The notes beneath the pieces are model-generated. The model had not been told where the DNA came from. It worked only from the letters and a program-made list of their open reading frames with translations, and ran no database searches. Below, one piece after another: positions 1 to 14,900 of a DNA stretch of 64,000 bases. The DNA is taken from positions 8,793,562-8,857,561 of the forward strand of contig JARUPZ010000020.1 of the NCBI GenBank assembly GCA_031213475.1. The letters run 5' to 3'. Position 1 is the first letter of the stretch. Each line of letters starts with the position of its first letter. Source of the stretch: Nereocystis luetkeana. Lineage: Eukaryota; Sar; Phaeophyceae; Laminariales; Laminariaceae. The position numbers and the translations under genes were made by a program.

Positions 1-437
1 GCTGTGGGGAGGTTGAGGGATACTGTAGCGCCACCGGATGGGGCGTTCGCCTTCGCTTTGATGTCCAGCCAAGGAGGGAGCGAATGCCCACGCCTTGGCC
101 CTCTCGTTTCCCGTCTCCATTTTTTCGGTATGATGATTGTCTGTTTCTATCTCGCCTACCTCTGTCGCAGTATGGCCGTCTGTCAAATTTCGCCTGTCTT
201 CTCTGTCTCTGTTTCTGTCAGTCGTGTCTCCATTGCTTCACCACTGATCGGTCCATGTAAATCTCATTTGCCTTCATCTCGTTGTTGTCTCGCTGCACCA
301 CCGAACCGAGTACCGTAACAGCTTACCACGTCGCGCGCAAGCAAGGCACCTCAAACCCAACGCCAGTACCCCAGACCGACACCACACTCCCCTTCACCAC
401 ACGACCACCAGCACCCCCCCCCGAAGCACCACCACTA

Positions 438-543
438 TTACGGGGGACCATAGCAAAATAGGACCAAATATTGTCAGTAAAAACAGCGAAATATGTAGGT
501 CTTTGTGTGTACCGTAGGTCCTATTAAATATGGCCCCCCGTAA
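438..543. mobile_element. TTACGGGG MITE, copy 1
   Basis: About 106 bp, TTACGGGGGACCATAG ... inverted end CCCCCCGTAA, flanked by TA on both sides. Non-autonomous, Tc1/mariner-like by TA target duplication. Confidence 0.85.
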
Positions 544-800
544 TACCTTCAGCACCAACAACAACACTACCACCACCGCCACCAACACCAACACCACACC
601 ACCCCTGCAACCCCAACAAACACAACTACCTCCACCACCACCACCATCACCACCACCACCACCACAGCCATCAACACTACCCCAACCACCACCATCACGT
701 CCGCAACGATGACCACCACCACCACCACCACCACCTCCACCACCACCATCAACACCCTCACCACCACGACCATCACCACCACCATTACTGCCCGCATCAC
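540..800. repeat. CCA/TGG microsatellite
   Basis: Imperfect CCA array. Confidence 0.9.
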
Positions 801-826
801 CCAAGCAACCGCCACCACTTCCTCAC

Positions 827-931
827 ATCCTGGGCATCCTCAGCCTCCCTGAGCGCAGCGATAGCCCCAGCGTGCGCTTCCACCTCCTGGCGGTACCTCT
901 CCTCCGCTGCCCTCGCCGTCTTCCTCTGGAC
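827..931 (-). CDS. TPR: TPR exon 28 (last visible)
   Basis: 35 codons (VQRKTARAAEERYRQEVEAH...), the family's A..kYE.E...HA block. Donor GAT|GTGAGG, so the gene continues left of 827; no further exon was recognised in 1-826. Confidence 0.9.
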
Positions 932-3900
932 CTGCACGAAAACGACAGCGAAACACACAGAAAGCACAAGCCAGAAAAAGTCGGCACCTCCGGGAAAACG
1001 ACAAAGCTGTCATATTCCGACTACTCACCAGTTGGCTACTTAGGCCGTGCCGACTCGCAGCTCTTTTTTTATCATCACTTTTACTTTCCAGCCTAACTCG
1101 TAGGAGGTTTTACCCCCGGCGATCTTCTGGACAAGCCGTGGTCACAGGTGTCTACCCTTCTCCCCCCCGGTACGTGCCTTTTTTTTTTTTGTCGCGCATA
1201 CGTAGGGTTCAGCATTCCCACTGCTCGTCGACTTTCATCGAATGTAGCTAACTCACGCTCTCGCGCTTTCCGCTAATCAATTTTTTATGCAAGAAAAAGT
1301 CCCTACGAGTATGCACTCGGTGAGACTTGAACCCACGAAACTGATCTTGATAGGCACGCGGACCACCTATCAACCCACCGGGGACGCCTGTGCTATACAG
1401 GTATAAATGGGGATAAATGCAGGGTCATACCCTACTGTAGTCAACCCTTTCTAGGGCTGGAATCAATCCCGCTCGGGAGGCAAAACATTTTTAGTTCGAG
1501 TAGCTTTGCTCCCAAAACGGGGCTGCAGTCCTGAAAGGCTCAAACGGAGGGGATTCTTGTGCGCTCTCCTGCGCCACGGTGCTGTCCGTCGACCCCAAAA
1601 ACGCGTCCGAAAAAAATAAGCAAAAGTGAATACTTGATGCATCCCCTCTGCAGGCGCTGTCTGTGGACGTTTTGCCGGCGCCTCAGAATTGGAAAACAAT
1701 GGCAGGCTGGAGCACGCGCGGACACCTCCTGCAGACATTTTTCCCCCTGCTGTATGTATGCATGCCCCCGTTCGGCTGAAATGGGCAGAGTTGTATACCC
1801 CCGTTTTTAGTTCATTTCCCGAAAAAGGGTACACCAAAAAACACGGCATGCGAGAAAAAGGATGATACTCATTAAAAATTACATTAAAAATACAAAAAAT
1901 ATAGAAAATACAAAAAACACGACAAGCTTTTTTTCTTCTGCATCCGCAAAAAACCTTGAAGAAAAAACGTTGTCGAGTACAACCATTATTTACTATTGAT
2001 GGTAAAGTACGGTTTTTCATGAGCTATACGAAAGGTAGACAACCATTGCAATCGAAAACGAAACAGAGGGTTTTCAACACCTGCAGAGGCATTTTCTCCG
2101 GGGGATGGGGATACCCCCCCCCCGCTCTCTTAAGTAAGTCCATGATCAATATATCGGAGGAGTCCAGTGGAATTGGTTGAATCCGCAGGCGCTTTAAACG
2201 ATTGGCCGAACAGCCTGAAAACAGGTAATTTATCGAAATTAGGCACGTTCATTTGTTTTCAAATACAAGCCAAAAGTCCCCTCTCACTTGTCACCCCCAC
2301 CTCCTCCTTAACGCTAGCAGTCTTTTTCCCCTCTCTGATGTACTGAAAAGGGAAGAGGACAAACTAAGCGCATATTAGGGTCATTCTTATCGGAGAGTTT
2401 TTTTCCCAAATTTTCGACATTTTTTTCGCTCAATTTTTTCAATCTCCCATATTTTCCCGGGTTTTTTTTTCCAAATATTGGAATGTTAACGAACTTGATT
2501 TTTTTGGTTCTGGAGAATTTCACGAATAGTGACAGAACGCCTCCGTATATTGATACATATCTCCACTTATTTCCAACTTAGAAAACTATGGAAAAAACGC
2601 TCTTCGATAAGAATGAACCTTTAAGAACTGTTCAAGCAACAGTTGAGCACTGCTTCAGCACCAACTGAGCTCCACACAAGCCCCAAATTAGCCCAAATGA
2701 AGCCCTGAACAGTCACTTCTATCGACAAAGCTGCAACAAAAAGAAATACGAGACCCTCGGCACCCCCTGCTCCCCCCGAACACTTCCTGTCATTTCTCCC
2801 TCTGCGGCTCCAACACGCAATCAAGCACGAACTACAGAAATCCCTACTTCAAGCACCAACCGAGCCACTAAGCTAGCACAAAATGTAGCCTTCTCTAACT
2901 AAGCACACAGGTATCACAAGAATCACATCGTCACAAGGGCTGCAATCTGTCCAATGAAAAAGAAATCGTAGCAGGCCACAAATCCCTTCACTCACCTCCA
3001 GCTCGACCTTCATGCTGTCCGTCCTAGACCTCTCGAGATCGGCGTCCCTCTTCGACGCCTCCAGACTGTCCCGAATCTTCACGATTAGCTCGCGGTTCAT
3101 CCGGCTCTCCGCGTCCGCCACCTCCCTCTCCTTCACGAGATCCGCTACGGTGGATGCCAGACCCGTCTTCGTAGATCGGGTTTCCGCTGAGGAGGGGGAG
3201 GTGGGGGGGAGGGGGGGGCGGGGGAAAGGATGAGAGTTAGTACTTCCCGCAACACAACAGAGACTGCTGTACATCAGTAGCATAGTATAAAAAGTGTCGA
3301 GTCTTCAACTAAAACTAAAATGAGCTCAAGTTTCAAGCATCTCGTCCCTGAAAAGTGGCGCGCAGGTTTTGCAGGGGTTGACATTCTCAGCGGTTCGAAG
3401 CCTACTGCACACAGCTATTGATGACACGAGTGACAACCCGTACTTTTCGAGTATTTCGCTACTGCTGTAGTAGCAACAGCAACACTCGTAGTGGACCCAC
3501 CTCCGTGTGCAGCATTAGCGCCGACAGCACCAAAGAGTCGAAGGACTGAAACTTAATGCCGTTGTACCGCGGTAGCCTTCATGGCAGTGTAAACGTGTGA
3601 AAAAAGGGGAAAAATAAAAACACCAAAACGTGCTTCACCTTTCCCTACTACTGATAATTAATCCACACTCGGACAGAACACGATCTATCTATCTATCTAT
3701 ATATCTATCTATCTATCTATTTATCTATATATGTATGTCTACAGCAGATCATCTAGATCCAACTTGCCGTTCTGAGGTGCCGTGGAGGATCTTGAATATG
3801 TACAGATTCAACCCAGGAAACACGTCCTAGGTCATGCAGAAAAATAAGCCCCCCACCCGGCAACTTGAGTTACATCATACAAATCATACAAATCATACAG

Positions 3901-5873
3901 ATCATCTTCCCTGAAATATCTAGAGCATCAAGTGGCAATAATCTGTATGATCTGTACATAATCGGTAGATGATCTGCGGATGATCTGTCCGAGGTGTACA
4001 TCAACCTCCCTCTCTAAAACTGCACCGCGGTTACGGAGACAAACAAATAAGACGAAGTTACTAACGAACTTAGAACCTGGATAATTCCATCTGCAAGGTC
4101 AGTGCTGTGGTGGAATAGATCACGTGCCAAACATTGGAACACTTCTACGACTCGCACAAACCAATTCTACACAAATGTAACCGCAAGTACTTTGTCCCAG
4201 AAAAAAAAATGCGGCACTGAAGGGGTTATAACGCACCCTCGGCAGACTCGGCCCTCTCCAACGTAGCCTTCTCGCGAGCCTGGAACTCCTCCTGGGCTTT
4301 CTTGCTGGCCGAGCTTAGCCGGTCCAGTTGCTGCAAAAATAAAAAAGCAAAAAGTAAAACAAAACGAAAGCACGCAAAAGACGCGGAGACACAAAGAGCA
4401 ACGACAGCACTTGAGAAAAAACGAAACAATTGTTCAAACAGGCGGAAAACTGTACCGTCTGTTTGGAGTTTTGGAAGAGGTGTCAATACCCTGAGTTAGA
4501 GCGCCATCAGGTTTGAAGCGTGTACACCGCGGGCAGATCATCTACGACCACTCGATGATCTAGATCATTCAGGGCAGATACATGTATAGTATATATTCCT
4601 GATCTGTATTGATCTGTATGATCTAGCTGGTGTCACCGCGTGGGGGCTGGGCAATCTGCATGATCTAGGACAGACTTCCCGGGTTGGATCTGTGGTACAG
4701 CGGTACACAGATCGTGCCCAACATATCAAAACTGCAGGCAAGGATCTAGATTATCTTAGGTAGATAGATATACCCTGGTATCAGATAGACCATGACCTGT
4801 CCGACGAGCGCATAAATAAAAGTGCGGTGTTGACGGCCGGTGCGTGCACGCAGCAGAAGTAGTATGCTATACTCGTGGTATAAAAAAAAAAAAAAGTATC
4901 TCGTACGCATACAGCCTCTTGTACTGCCACTTGTAATACAACAATTTGTCTAATACTCGTACGAGTACGGCAGTAGAGCCCATCGGATTGCTACTATTAA
5001 CACCATACAGCAGCAGTATGTACGAGCGTAAGCGCTTGGCTCATAGAGCTCTTTGCCCCCCCGCAGTGCCATTGCAGTGATACACGAGTTCTAAACAATG
5101 GTCTCACACATAGAGCCCCCATACAGCACTGCTGCGATTACTACTTCGGGTACTGCTGTATACCAGGTATATACTACGAATCGGCTTCCCACTCTCCAAG
5201 ACGGTGCGACCGACCGATCGACCTACCGACAAACCGACCGATCGACCCCTACCGACCTACAGACAGACAGACAGACAGGCCGACCGACCGACCGACCGAC
5301 CCCTCCCGACCTACCGATAGACCGACCGACAGACAGACCGACCGACACACAGACCGACCGACCGACAGACCGATCGACCGACCGAATATCCTAGACGCAT
5401 GCTACATCAACCCTTTGAGGACTGCAGTCCCGTTTTGGGTACAAAGTGCTGATAATCTGAGTGATTCGTGCCCAACATGGGACTTCAGTCCTAAAAGGAT
5501 TGAGGCAGAGGTGCACAGTTTTGTTGCTGAGGCTCGCTTGAGGATCTCGTGCACCCCACAAAAAAAACGTATTTAAGAAAAAAACAAAGTGCAATGGCGC
5601 ATGAATAATCCCATGGCCTGTGGCCTAGGTATGCAAAACACATGAGTTTTGCGAAACAATAATGGAACTATCATTTTGCGACGATTTTGGGTTAAGGAGT
5701 CCCATCATCCCTCCCCCAGAAAACCCAAAATGTGCCGCCTCTGTCAAAGCACGCGCATAAACCTTACCCTGACCCAAACAAAAAAACATGGGTGGCAGCT
5801 GCTCAAGGTAAACCAATGACCTGCTGGGAAGATCTCTAAAGCCAGTTTTCTAGATTATGATCGCTAAATCGGG

Positions 5874-5906
<33 letters not shown>

Positions 5907-8900
5907 GGACCATCCCCGGGGGGACTGAATATCTCTCAAGTAGGTTTCCACTGTCTTCGAATGTTTTTTTTACCAGGAGATAAGGGACACAAAAAGAAAC
6001 CGTAACTCTCCGGGATGTCTACCCACCGACCTGGACCCCCCCCACACCCCCACGCGTCTCTCCCGGCCTCACCTGCTGCTTGGAGTTGGCGATCGCCTCG
6101 TACTGGACTCTCTGCCGCTCGTTCGTGGCCAACGCCTCCGTCTTGGCCTTCAACTCCGCCTTCAGGGACTGCAAATGAAACAATAGCAACAATAGCAACC
6201 AAACAGGGCCCAAGAATGAGCGAAGAGAACAAAACTGAAAGACAAAAACACAACAACGAAAAATGAGGACACCCACGACCACATCAACGAAACGACATCA
6301 ACGTCCGCGACAAAACAGCCCGGGACAATTGGCAGAGAGGACAGGATACGGAAGACAAACACAGCCTCCGAAAAAGGCAACGAGGAGAAAAAAGCAAAGC
6401 AGCATCCAACTGAGTTGGTAGAGAAAAAACGAAACAAAAAGACGACAAAATGAGAGGGTGAGTAACGCCTTCCACGCGCGCGCGCGCGACCGATTATGTC
6501 GTCACGCGGAAGTGCAGCAGCACGGCATCACCCAGAAATCGAACGCCTGCTGAGAACAACACTGCCACCATCACCGTCACCTCCACCTCCACCTCCACCT
6601 CCACCTCCACCTCCACCTCCACCTCCACCTCCACCTCCACCTCCACCTCCACCTCCACCTCCACCTCCACCTCCACCTAACCTTCAGCTACGTACGTACC
6701 GTACTGTAATTGCCTTGACCTCGACAACTGATANNNNNNNNNNNNNNNNNNNNNNNNNNNNNNNNNNNNNNNNNNNNNNNNNNNNNNNNNNNNNNNNNNN
6801 NNNNNNNNNNNNNNNNNNNNNNNNNNNNNNNNNCGCGCGGCCAGCTCAACAGCGCGGTCAGCGGCTTCCTTTTCCGTTATGGCGGCCTGCGGCGGCAGAT
6901 TCCTTAGCCGATTCGGCTTCCGCTAAGGGATTAGAAGGGGTACCGCATGTTGTGGGGGGGGGGAGAAGTAGGCGTTATGAAGGGGGAGGGGGGGCAAGCA
7001 GTGGGTTTGTCATGTGTGGGGGAGGAGAGGGAGTACGCGTTATGAGGGTGTGGGGGAGCAAGTGCTGGGTTTGGAATGTAGAAAGGGGTACCGTAACATG
7101 TTGTGGGGGGGGGGAGAAGTAGGCGTTATGAGGGGGGAGGGGGGGCAAGCAGTGGGTTTGTAATGTGTGGGGGAGGAGGGGGAGTACGCGTTATGAGGGT
7201 GTGGCTGAGCAAGTGCTGGGTTTGGAATGTAGAAAGGGGTACCGTAACATGTTGTGGGGGGGGGGGAGAAGTAGGCGTTATGAAGGGGGGAGGGGGGCAA
7301 GCAGTGGGTTTGTAATGTTTGGGGAAGGGGGAGGAGTAGGCGTTATGAGGGTGTGGGGGAGAAAGTACTGGGTTTGGAAACGTGGCGTTGCTACCGCAGA
7401 AGAGAGACGTCACACTAACGATGAGATTCAATCGCAGAACAACAGCAAAACGATGTGAGCGCATTCAGCAAATATGTACCACCACAGGCAACATCAATAG
7501 CAGCACACCAACACAATTCACCAACACCGCCATCAACACCAACAGCAGTGCAGCGTAGCATGACAAGGAGGTACCACCAGCCCGAACAGCGAAAACCTAC
7601 AACAACGTTGTAAGCACAGCAAGGCGCGACACACTGCCACAACCAAAACCAGGTATAACTTTAGCGTAGCGTGGCAACAGCAGCAGCATACCCACCACCA
7701 GCATCGCCAACTAGGCCGTGCCGTGGCATGACAGGGCAAAACCGCCACCACCATCACCGGGGGGGGGGGGGGGGGGGGTACTCATTTGTTGCTTGCCTTA
7801 GTCATTTGACCTTTGACCACGCATCCCTTTCGAGACGGAGCACCGTTCCTACTCGTAATCGACACCTCCAACAATTAGGCGCTCATTACGTTGTTTCCAT
7901 ATATTACATAGAAACTTTTTGCTAATCTTATCCCCTTCCTGTTTTACCGCCTGTACCATCACCGGGGGGGGGGGGGGGGCAAAACCGCCACCACCATCAC
8001 TTACGCTCTAGCATAACATACAGCACCAAACTGTGGATACATTAATGTCATGCGACCGGTGTTGTGAACCGACAATATAAAAAAAAAAACTTAGGTCGTC
8101 TTTTTGTTTTTTTTTTATCAAAAAGTCGGTCGGTTTCGGTCGGGGTCTTTCAAAGCAAACCGAAACCGAAAAAAACGAGAACAGAAGAGAAAAAAAAATC
8201 CGCAGCTCTCGGTCGTTTTTGTGCAAATAAACCGAAAAAACGAAAATGCCGGTTTTCGGTCGGGAAAAGCCGAAAAAAAAAAGAGCCCACCGACGAAGAC
8301 GACTGTCAGTTTTCAGTTCACAACACTGGATTGCTCATGACCCGTGAAAAAGAGCCTAGTATACAGTGCTGGTATACAGCACTCCAGCCACCTTGAGATC
8401 GGTCAGGTTCCTCTCCAGCTCTCGGTGCTCCTCCCTAGCGACGGAGGCGGCCTTCTCGCGGTCCATCTCCGCGGCAGTCTTGGCGCGGCGGTCTCTCTCC
8501 GCCTCATGGCGAAGGCGGGCCAACTCCTCCCGAAGGGTGGAAATTTCCTGCGGTGGCGCCAGAAAAAACGAGCGACCGACGGCAAGGCGAACGAACGAAC
8601 GAACGAACGAACGAACGACCGACGGCAGAGATGAACATCGTGTCGCTGTCGCTAGGAACTCGCGCGCAGCGGGACACCGTACAGCAGGACAACGTATACC
8701 AGGTCGCCTGGTGACGCGCAAGTTGATAGAAAAAACTTCGAACGACCATTCGAGCTCATTGAATCGACAACGGGGAGGGGTGCAAAAATCGAGCCGACGC
8801 GTCTACAGAGATATCTCAAGCTCCTCCCAAAGCTCGCCATTTTCATCTGGTCGCCTCCCCCCCCCCCCCGCATGGTCAAAGAGAAAAGCGGCTCTCGAAT

Positions 8901-11900
8901 CCATCACAGGGGGGGGGTGTTATCTTAGCACAAATGCTATACTTTTGTACTGCAATATTTGTGCACCTCGAGCAGATCGTTCAGCTCCCCCTTCATCTTA
9001 TCCTGACCTTGCAAGGCAGATCTATTTCACAATCTTAAAACAAGATCCACGGCTCGTGTTGCCTGATACGCGCAGATCCTGCACGACCTTCTCACAACAT
9101 AAGGTGAGCAATCGAACGATCTATATACGCTAGCTGGATCAAGATAGATCACGATCTGTCAATCCGAGGTGTGGGTATTAGTAACACCATCGTCAGCTAG
9201 TGTGCTTCGGCGTATAGAAAAAAAAAACAGGCGCCGGCTGATTTCTTTTTCCTCGGCCATCATACCGCGGCCGCTCATAAATTCAAGCTACTGCTGTACG
9301 GCCATCCATCTCCATGGAGGTGCCTACTTTTTGGCGTCGTGCAAATTAGGCACTCGGCAGTCGCTCGGCAGTGAACAAGTGGTGCCTGGTATTACGACGA
9401 GAAATCGTGAAGAAAAAAAACCAAGCCGCCCGTCCTCAACACCTCACCGAATCCTTTTGAACCCCGACCCCGCGGTCCCTCTTGGTCAGGTTGTCCAGGA
9501 GGCCGTCTTTGTGCCTGGACTCCTTCCGGAGGTTCAAGTTTTCGTCTCGAAGCTGACGCTCCGACGCCTGCGCGTTTTCGCCACAAGACCAAAAGACAAG
9601 ATCCCCAGACAAGATCGCCAGACAAGATCACCAGACGAGATCACAAAACAAGAACACAGAACATTACACAGGAAAATGTCACGAAACAAGATCGAAAGAC
9701 AAAACCAAACGACAAGATTACAAGACAAAATCACAAGACAAGATCACGAGACAAAGAGGTGCGCAGATAAGCAAAACGGTTTGAGGGACACTTCAACCCC
9801 TTGACTCCTAGAGAGCTGCAACCATTTGGTGTTTGGGACATACAACTTGGAATTAGAGTGGAACAATTTCTTCCAGTAGTGTGACAAACGCAAGAACCCC
9901 CGACCCCACTGACCCCACCCCCCACTCGTCTAATCCCTCTCACCCCCCCCCCCCCTCCTACCCTCTCCACCCCCCCGCCCAACCTGCCGCCTCCTGCTAA
10001 CAACATTATTTCGCCGCCGCATATCATACAATATCATCCCAAACCGTAACACAACATACCATACCATACCACACCCCACCACACCATAACACACCACACT
10101 ATACCATACCATACCATACCATACCACACACCCTCCCACACCATACCATACCTCGACAATGCGCTTGTCTGCCCGCAGCGCCTGGATGGTAAGAGAGAAG
10201 TCCTTCGCCTGGTTTTGCGCGGCGAGAGCGTCATTCTTCTGCCTTTCAAGGTGGTCCTGAAAGACCGGAGGCAAGCGGGAAAAGGAGGTGAGGGGGGGGG
10301 AGGGGGGGGCAGGGGACGAAACGCTACATCATTACATGAGGTAGCCTATACGAAGGGCGGCGAAAGGCTGATTTTTCTGGGAGGCGGGAGGGAAGCGGAT
10401 ATCGGGGGGGGGAGGGGGGGGGCAATGCAAGGTTGATTAAAACTGAGACATTCACTTTTTTTCCTCTCAAGGTTATCCTCGGGACGCGGCAGGGGGGCGA
10501 TGTAATGGGCTGGTTTTGCGCGGGAACAGCATCATTATTCCGACTCCCAATATGGTCTTGGAAGTCGGCAGGAAAGCAAAGGATCGATCAACATTCTAAC
10601 GGCCTGGTTTTGCAAAGTGAGAGTCTTTTGTCTGCCTTTCGAGGTGATCCCGGGGGACGGGAAGGAAGCGGGGGAGGGGGGGGGGGGGGGGGGTGATAAA
10701 CATCCCCCGCGCCCACTACAAAACTTTCCTCTCTCTTGTATGTTACGTTATTCACAGTAGCCTAAGCAGGAGTCCATGCTTCCTTTCTTGGGTCTGCACT
10801 AAACAGACCCTGCACAGCCCTTGACGACGGCAGACGAGGAACTAGATGATCCAGATGATCTAGATCGTGAATTATCGTGTGAAACGTTCCACGAGTGAAG
10901 GGACAAAGCAAGGGGTGAAAAGAGGGGGTAAAGAAGGGGTTAACGAGGGCTGCTCGACCGAAAAAGAGAAAACGACCCACACTCCATCCCAATCTCGAAA
11001 AAAAAAAATTAAAAAAAACGGCTAGTGCGGTGGGATCTTATGGACGAAATCACGGAAAACGAGCTATTTATATACAAAAAAGTACAAAAAAAAAACTTGA
11101 TAGGAAACAGACATTCTAAAACCAACTAAAATACAAACACAGTGCAGGACGCCTACCAATAATAAGAAACAGGAATGGTCCGGGGTGGATTTCATACCTG
11201 AGAATGGGTAGGTTCTACAGTACTGAGTCTCGAGTTTCTTATTTTCCTGTAGACCTTGGCCTGCCTTTCTTATTGCTCGTGCTCTTACTAGGTGGTCCTG
11301 TAATGTATTTGTATTTTACTTGGTTTTAGTATTTATTTTACTTGGTTTTAGTATACCCCCCCCTGTCTGGGTCACGCCAATGGGCAGTGAGTGAATGAGG
11401 AGTCGGGAAAGTTTTTTCCGTGCGCCCCTCCCCGTGTCTATCTTATAACATACCTGGAGCTTAACCACGTTGTTGCTCAGCTGGCCGAACTTCGATGCCC
11501 CCACCTCGATGGTCTGCATTCTCGCGCTCCTGTCCTCCGTCAGCACCTTCACCTGGTCCTCAGAGTGGCTGCCATCAGACAGGACAGAGGGCAGAGTCGA
11601 GTTCATGTTGGATTCATCGCGGCAGAGGGGGGGGGGGGGGGTACATGGTATTGTTTCTCGCCTTATTGTTTTGACCATTGGCCAACGCATCCCTTGCGAG
11701 ACGGACCACCTTTCCTACTCCCAATAAAGACACCTCCAACAGTTGGGTGCTTATGGCGATATCTTCCTATCAAGTAAAAAACTAAATGTTCCCTATCTTA
11801 TCCCCTTCTTGTTTCTTCAGCAGGGAGGCGTGGTGTGACAACCATCGTTGCCAGTGAATCGTCCCCGCCTCGGCCGCCACTGCAACTGCTTCAGTTGCGC

Positions 11901-14900
11901 TTCTTTCTTCGGATGACCGACTCACGGAGTTCGCTCGACAGCAAGGGGAGCGGGGTGCATTCACAACGACAGCAGTAACACTGGGGAGTGGCATCAAAAC
12001 AATTTTAGAATCGTCACCATAGCCAAAAACCAACCAAGGTTATCCCAATATCCATTTCGATGGCATCATAACCATCAAGACCATCACCACGATCACCATC
12101 CTGTCAACCATCAGGCTCGTCACCATAACAATCGCAATGGACATACCAAAACAATCCGGGTGATCACGATAACCATCATCGCGACTGAACCGCCACCACC
12201 ACTACCGCACCACTACCCCCACCGACCCCCTCCCCCCACCCCTCCCCCAACCCTGCCCCCCCCACTAACAGAAATAAACCCATGCCTCCACCACACCACC
12301 AACACCACCGCCACCCTCTCCACACACCCTACCTCAGCATCCGCTGCACCGCCGCCAGCTCAGACGTCGCCCTGCTCTGGGCTCGTTCGGCGGTAGTAAC
12401 CTCATCGCCCATGAGCCGTAAAGACTCCTGCAGCTTCCCGACTTCTTCGCGCGCGACTCCCACGTCCTGCAGCGAGAATGCACAAAAAGGTGGAGTGGAG
12501 TGGGCTGAGGTTAGATTGGGGCTGTACTGCGTTGTGTTGTGTTGGTGTCGGGTTGGGTCGTGTGGTGCTATGTCGGCTTGAGTTGTTGTTTTGGTTCGGT
12601 TTTGTCTACTCGTGCCGGGATGAGGGAGGGCGGGGGTCATGGGGAACGCCTTTGACCGGCGGACGTCAGACCGGCTCTGTCGTGATTGCTCGTGTGCATG
12701 CATCGTGTCCCACCCGCTATCAAACCAACATAATCGCTATCTTCAGCTCGTGCACGCGGGTTTTTCATAGCATCAGCTTCCGCCTCGACCCATCAACCCT
12801 GAACCAAACCAAACCCAACCTAACCCAACCGACCCGACCCCACCCACCCCGACCCAAGCCCATCCAACCCAACCCAGCCCATCCAAACCCAACCCAACTC
12901 AACTCAACCCAACTCAACCCTAACAAACTCAAAACGACTCCCCCACGAGAGCAAATACGCTCACCCTCTCGAGCTCGTGCACGCGGCTCTTCATAGCCTC
13001 CGCCTCCTGTGCGGCCGCGGCGGTAGCTCCCGACTGCCGCCCGCCGTCGCCTCCACCAACACCACCGTCGGCGCCGGCAGACGACGCCGATATGTCCTTG
13101 TTCGTCTCTTGCGCCAACAAAAGGCGGTACATGTCGCTGGGAGCCGAGAAGGGTGTGCACACGGGATAGGGCATCGGGTGGGGGCTAGGGTTAGGGTTTT
13201 GTGGTGGTGGGAGTGGGGGGTCAATAAGAGATACACCTACCGAGGCGATACCGAGTTTATCGATTGTCCACTCTGCATCGTACGCCTCGTCAAACCATAC
13301 CATACCAGGATCGACCAATCTGGGCCGCACAGCCAGCTTATTGCTTACGCTCCGAATGACGGGATCGTCAGAAAAGTTGAAGAAAAAACTCAGAAAAAAC
13401 ACTACTTCCAAGGGTCACATTCGACAGGGGGGAAATGCCGTAGCGTCGTTGCTAACACATACACTACCTCCCCCCCCCGTATCGAAGGGGATGCGTGGTC
13501 AGTGGTCAAAAGACTGAGGCAAGCAACTCATGAGTATCCCCCTCCCCCACGCCCCGCCTGATCGGTGAAAACCCGACATGGCCTTGAAGGGATGCCAGGG
13601 TCTTATGGTCATACGACAACAATGACATGAGTACACCCCCCCCCAGCCCCCCGCCCTCCCTCCATGCGCCTCCGTAACCCAAGTAAACCCACCGGGCGTT
13701 CTTGACCGTGGCCAGCATGTCGTTCTGGCGGTCCCTGGACTTCTTGAGCTCGTCGAGCTGACGTTGCAGCTCCTGCACGAGCCTGTCGTCGATGGTAGCT
13801 TTCTCCATGTTGCGGGCCATCTTTGTGTCCTTCAGCTCCGAGGTAAGGCGGCGCACAACCTGCCAGAGCCCGCCAACGACATCGACTTTACCGAGCGAGT
13901 GCGTAGCGGCCACCGAAAACACAGGCCGGCGCAGAACCGCACGACACTGCGCTAAATCACGCTGCAGCGCACCAAACCGTGCATCACCACACTTCTCCAC
14001 ACTACATCGCACTAAATCACACTACGCAGCACTGCACCGTACTGAGCACACTTTGCCGCAATAAACGGCACTAAACGGCACTAAACTACACTGAACCGTA
14101 TTTCAACGCACCACGCACGGCACAAAACGGAACTACGCCACACCAAACCGCATTGACCCGCTTTTCAACGCACGACAACGCACTAAACAGCGATACACCG
14201 CACTAAACCGCACTACACCGCAATTCAACGCACTACACCGCATTCGACCACACTGATACCGCACAAAATCACACGTCACCGCACCAAGCTGCACCACAAC
14301 GCCGTGCACCGGTATACGACTACCGCGGCGCGATCGCGCTAAAGACGAAACGGCGCATGCATTTTGTTACCGGTACGGGCGAAGCGACCTGCTATAAAAT
14401 ACACAGCCGCCCTGAACTACACTATGAGGTATGCCTTATTTTCGATCTGAGTACAGCGCCGGAGATGCTGTAAAAACTCCACACCTCTGACGGACCATCG
14501 ATTCCTGTGCCATGATCTACACCAGACCTTTCAGGGCAAGCTGCTTAGCGGTCTGCCCTATCTGTGTACATGATAGCGAATGTTGCCGGGTGGGAGCCGC
14601 ATGACCTGCACGACTTACTCAGCACACGTTTCCTTCGTAGGCTGGATCTGTGATGCTCAGATCCCGCACAACATATCATATCGGCAGGTAAGGATCTAGA
14701 TCATCTGCAGATAGATCACGATCTGTCGAACGCGTGATGCCTTCTACCTACAGTAGTATATAAATACCAATCTGTCCCAGAACATAAGGACCGGTTTTAC
14801 GCTAATATAAGTGTACAAACGCTCATTATATTCCCGGACAGAGTAAAAATACAAATATACCAGCGCACACAGATGACGACAGCTACAAAAATTGGCACCC

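Larger units (their letters stand above)
1..826. other. TPR intron or downstream part, no exon recognised
   Basis: Holds unassigned sequence, one MITE and a CCA/TGG microsatellite (about 540-800). Long proline or glycine frames here come from the microsatellite. Confidence 0.6.

Noticed and set aside
530-818. Pro- or Gly/Val-rich open frames
   Set aside because: Products of the CCA microsatellite, as are those at 6494-6679, 23797-24376, 24837-25345, 29037-29654 and 45009-45563.
6931-7383. CRISPR-like array
   Set aside because: Units of about 152 bp repeat in full with no unique spacers; an ordinary tandem repeat. The other arrays are microsatellites.
8366-9133. 255-codon open frame on the plus strand
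   Set aside because: It overlaps TPR exon 23 antisense, then runs through CGAA and C-run repeats; no protein-like composition. A shadow of the coiled-coil exon.
12790-12935. AACCC-like repeat, possibly telomeric
   Set aside because: Irregular ACCC/AACCC steps without a fixed telomere unit, within an intron; a simple repeat.
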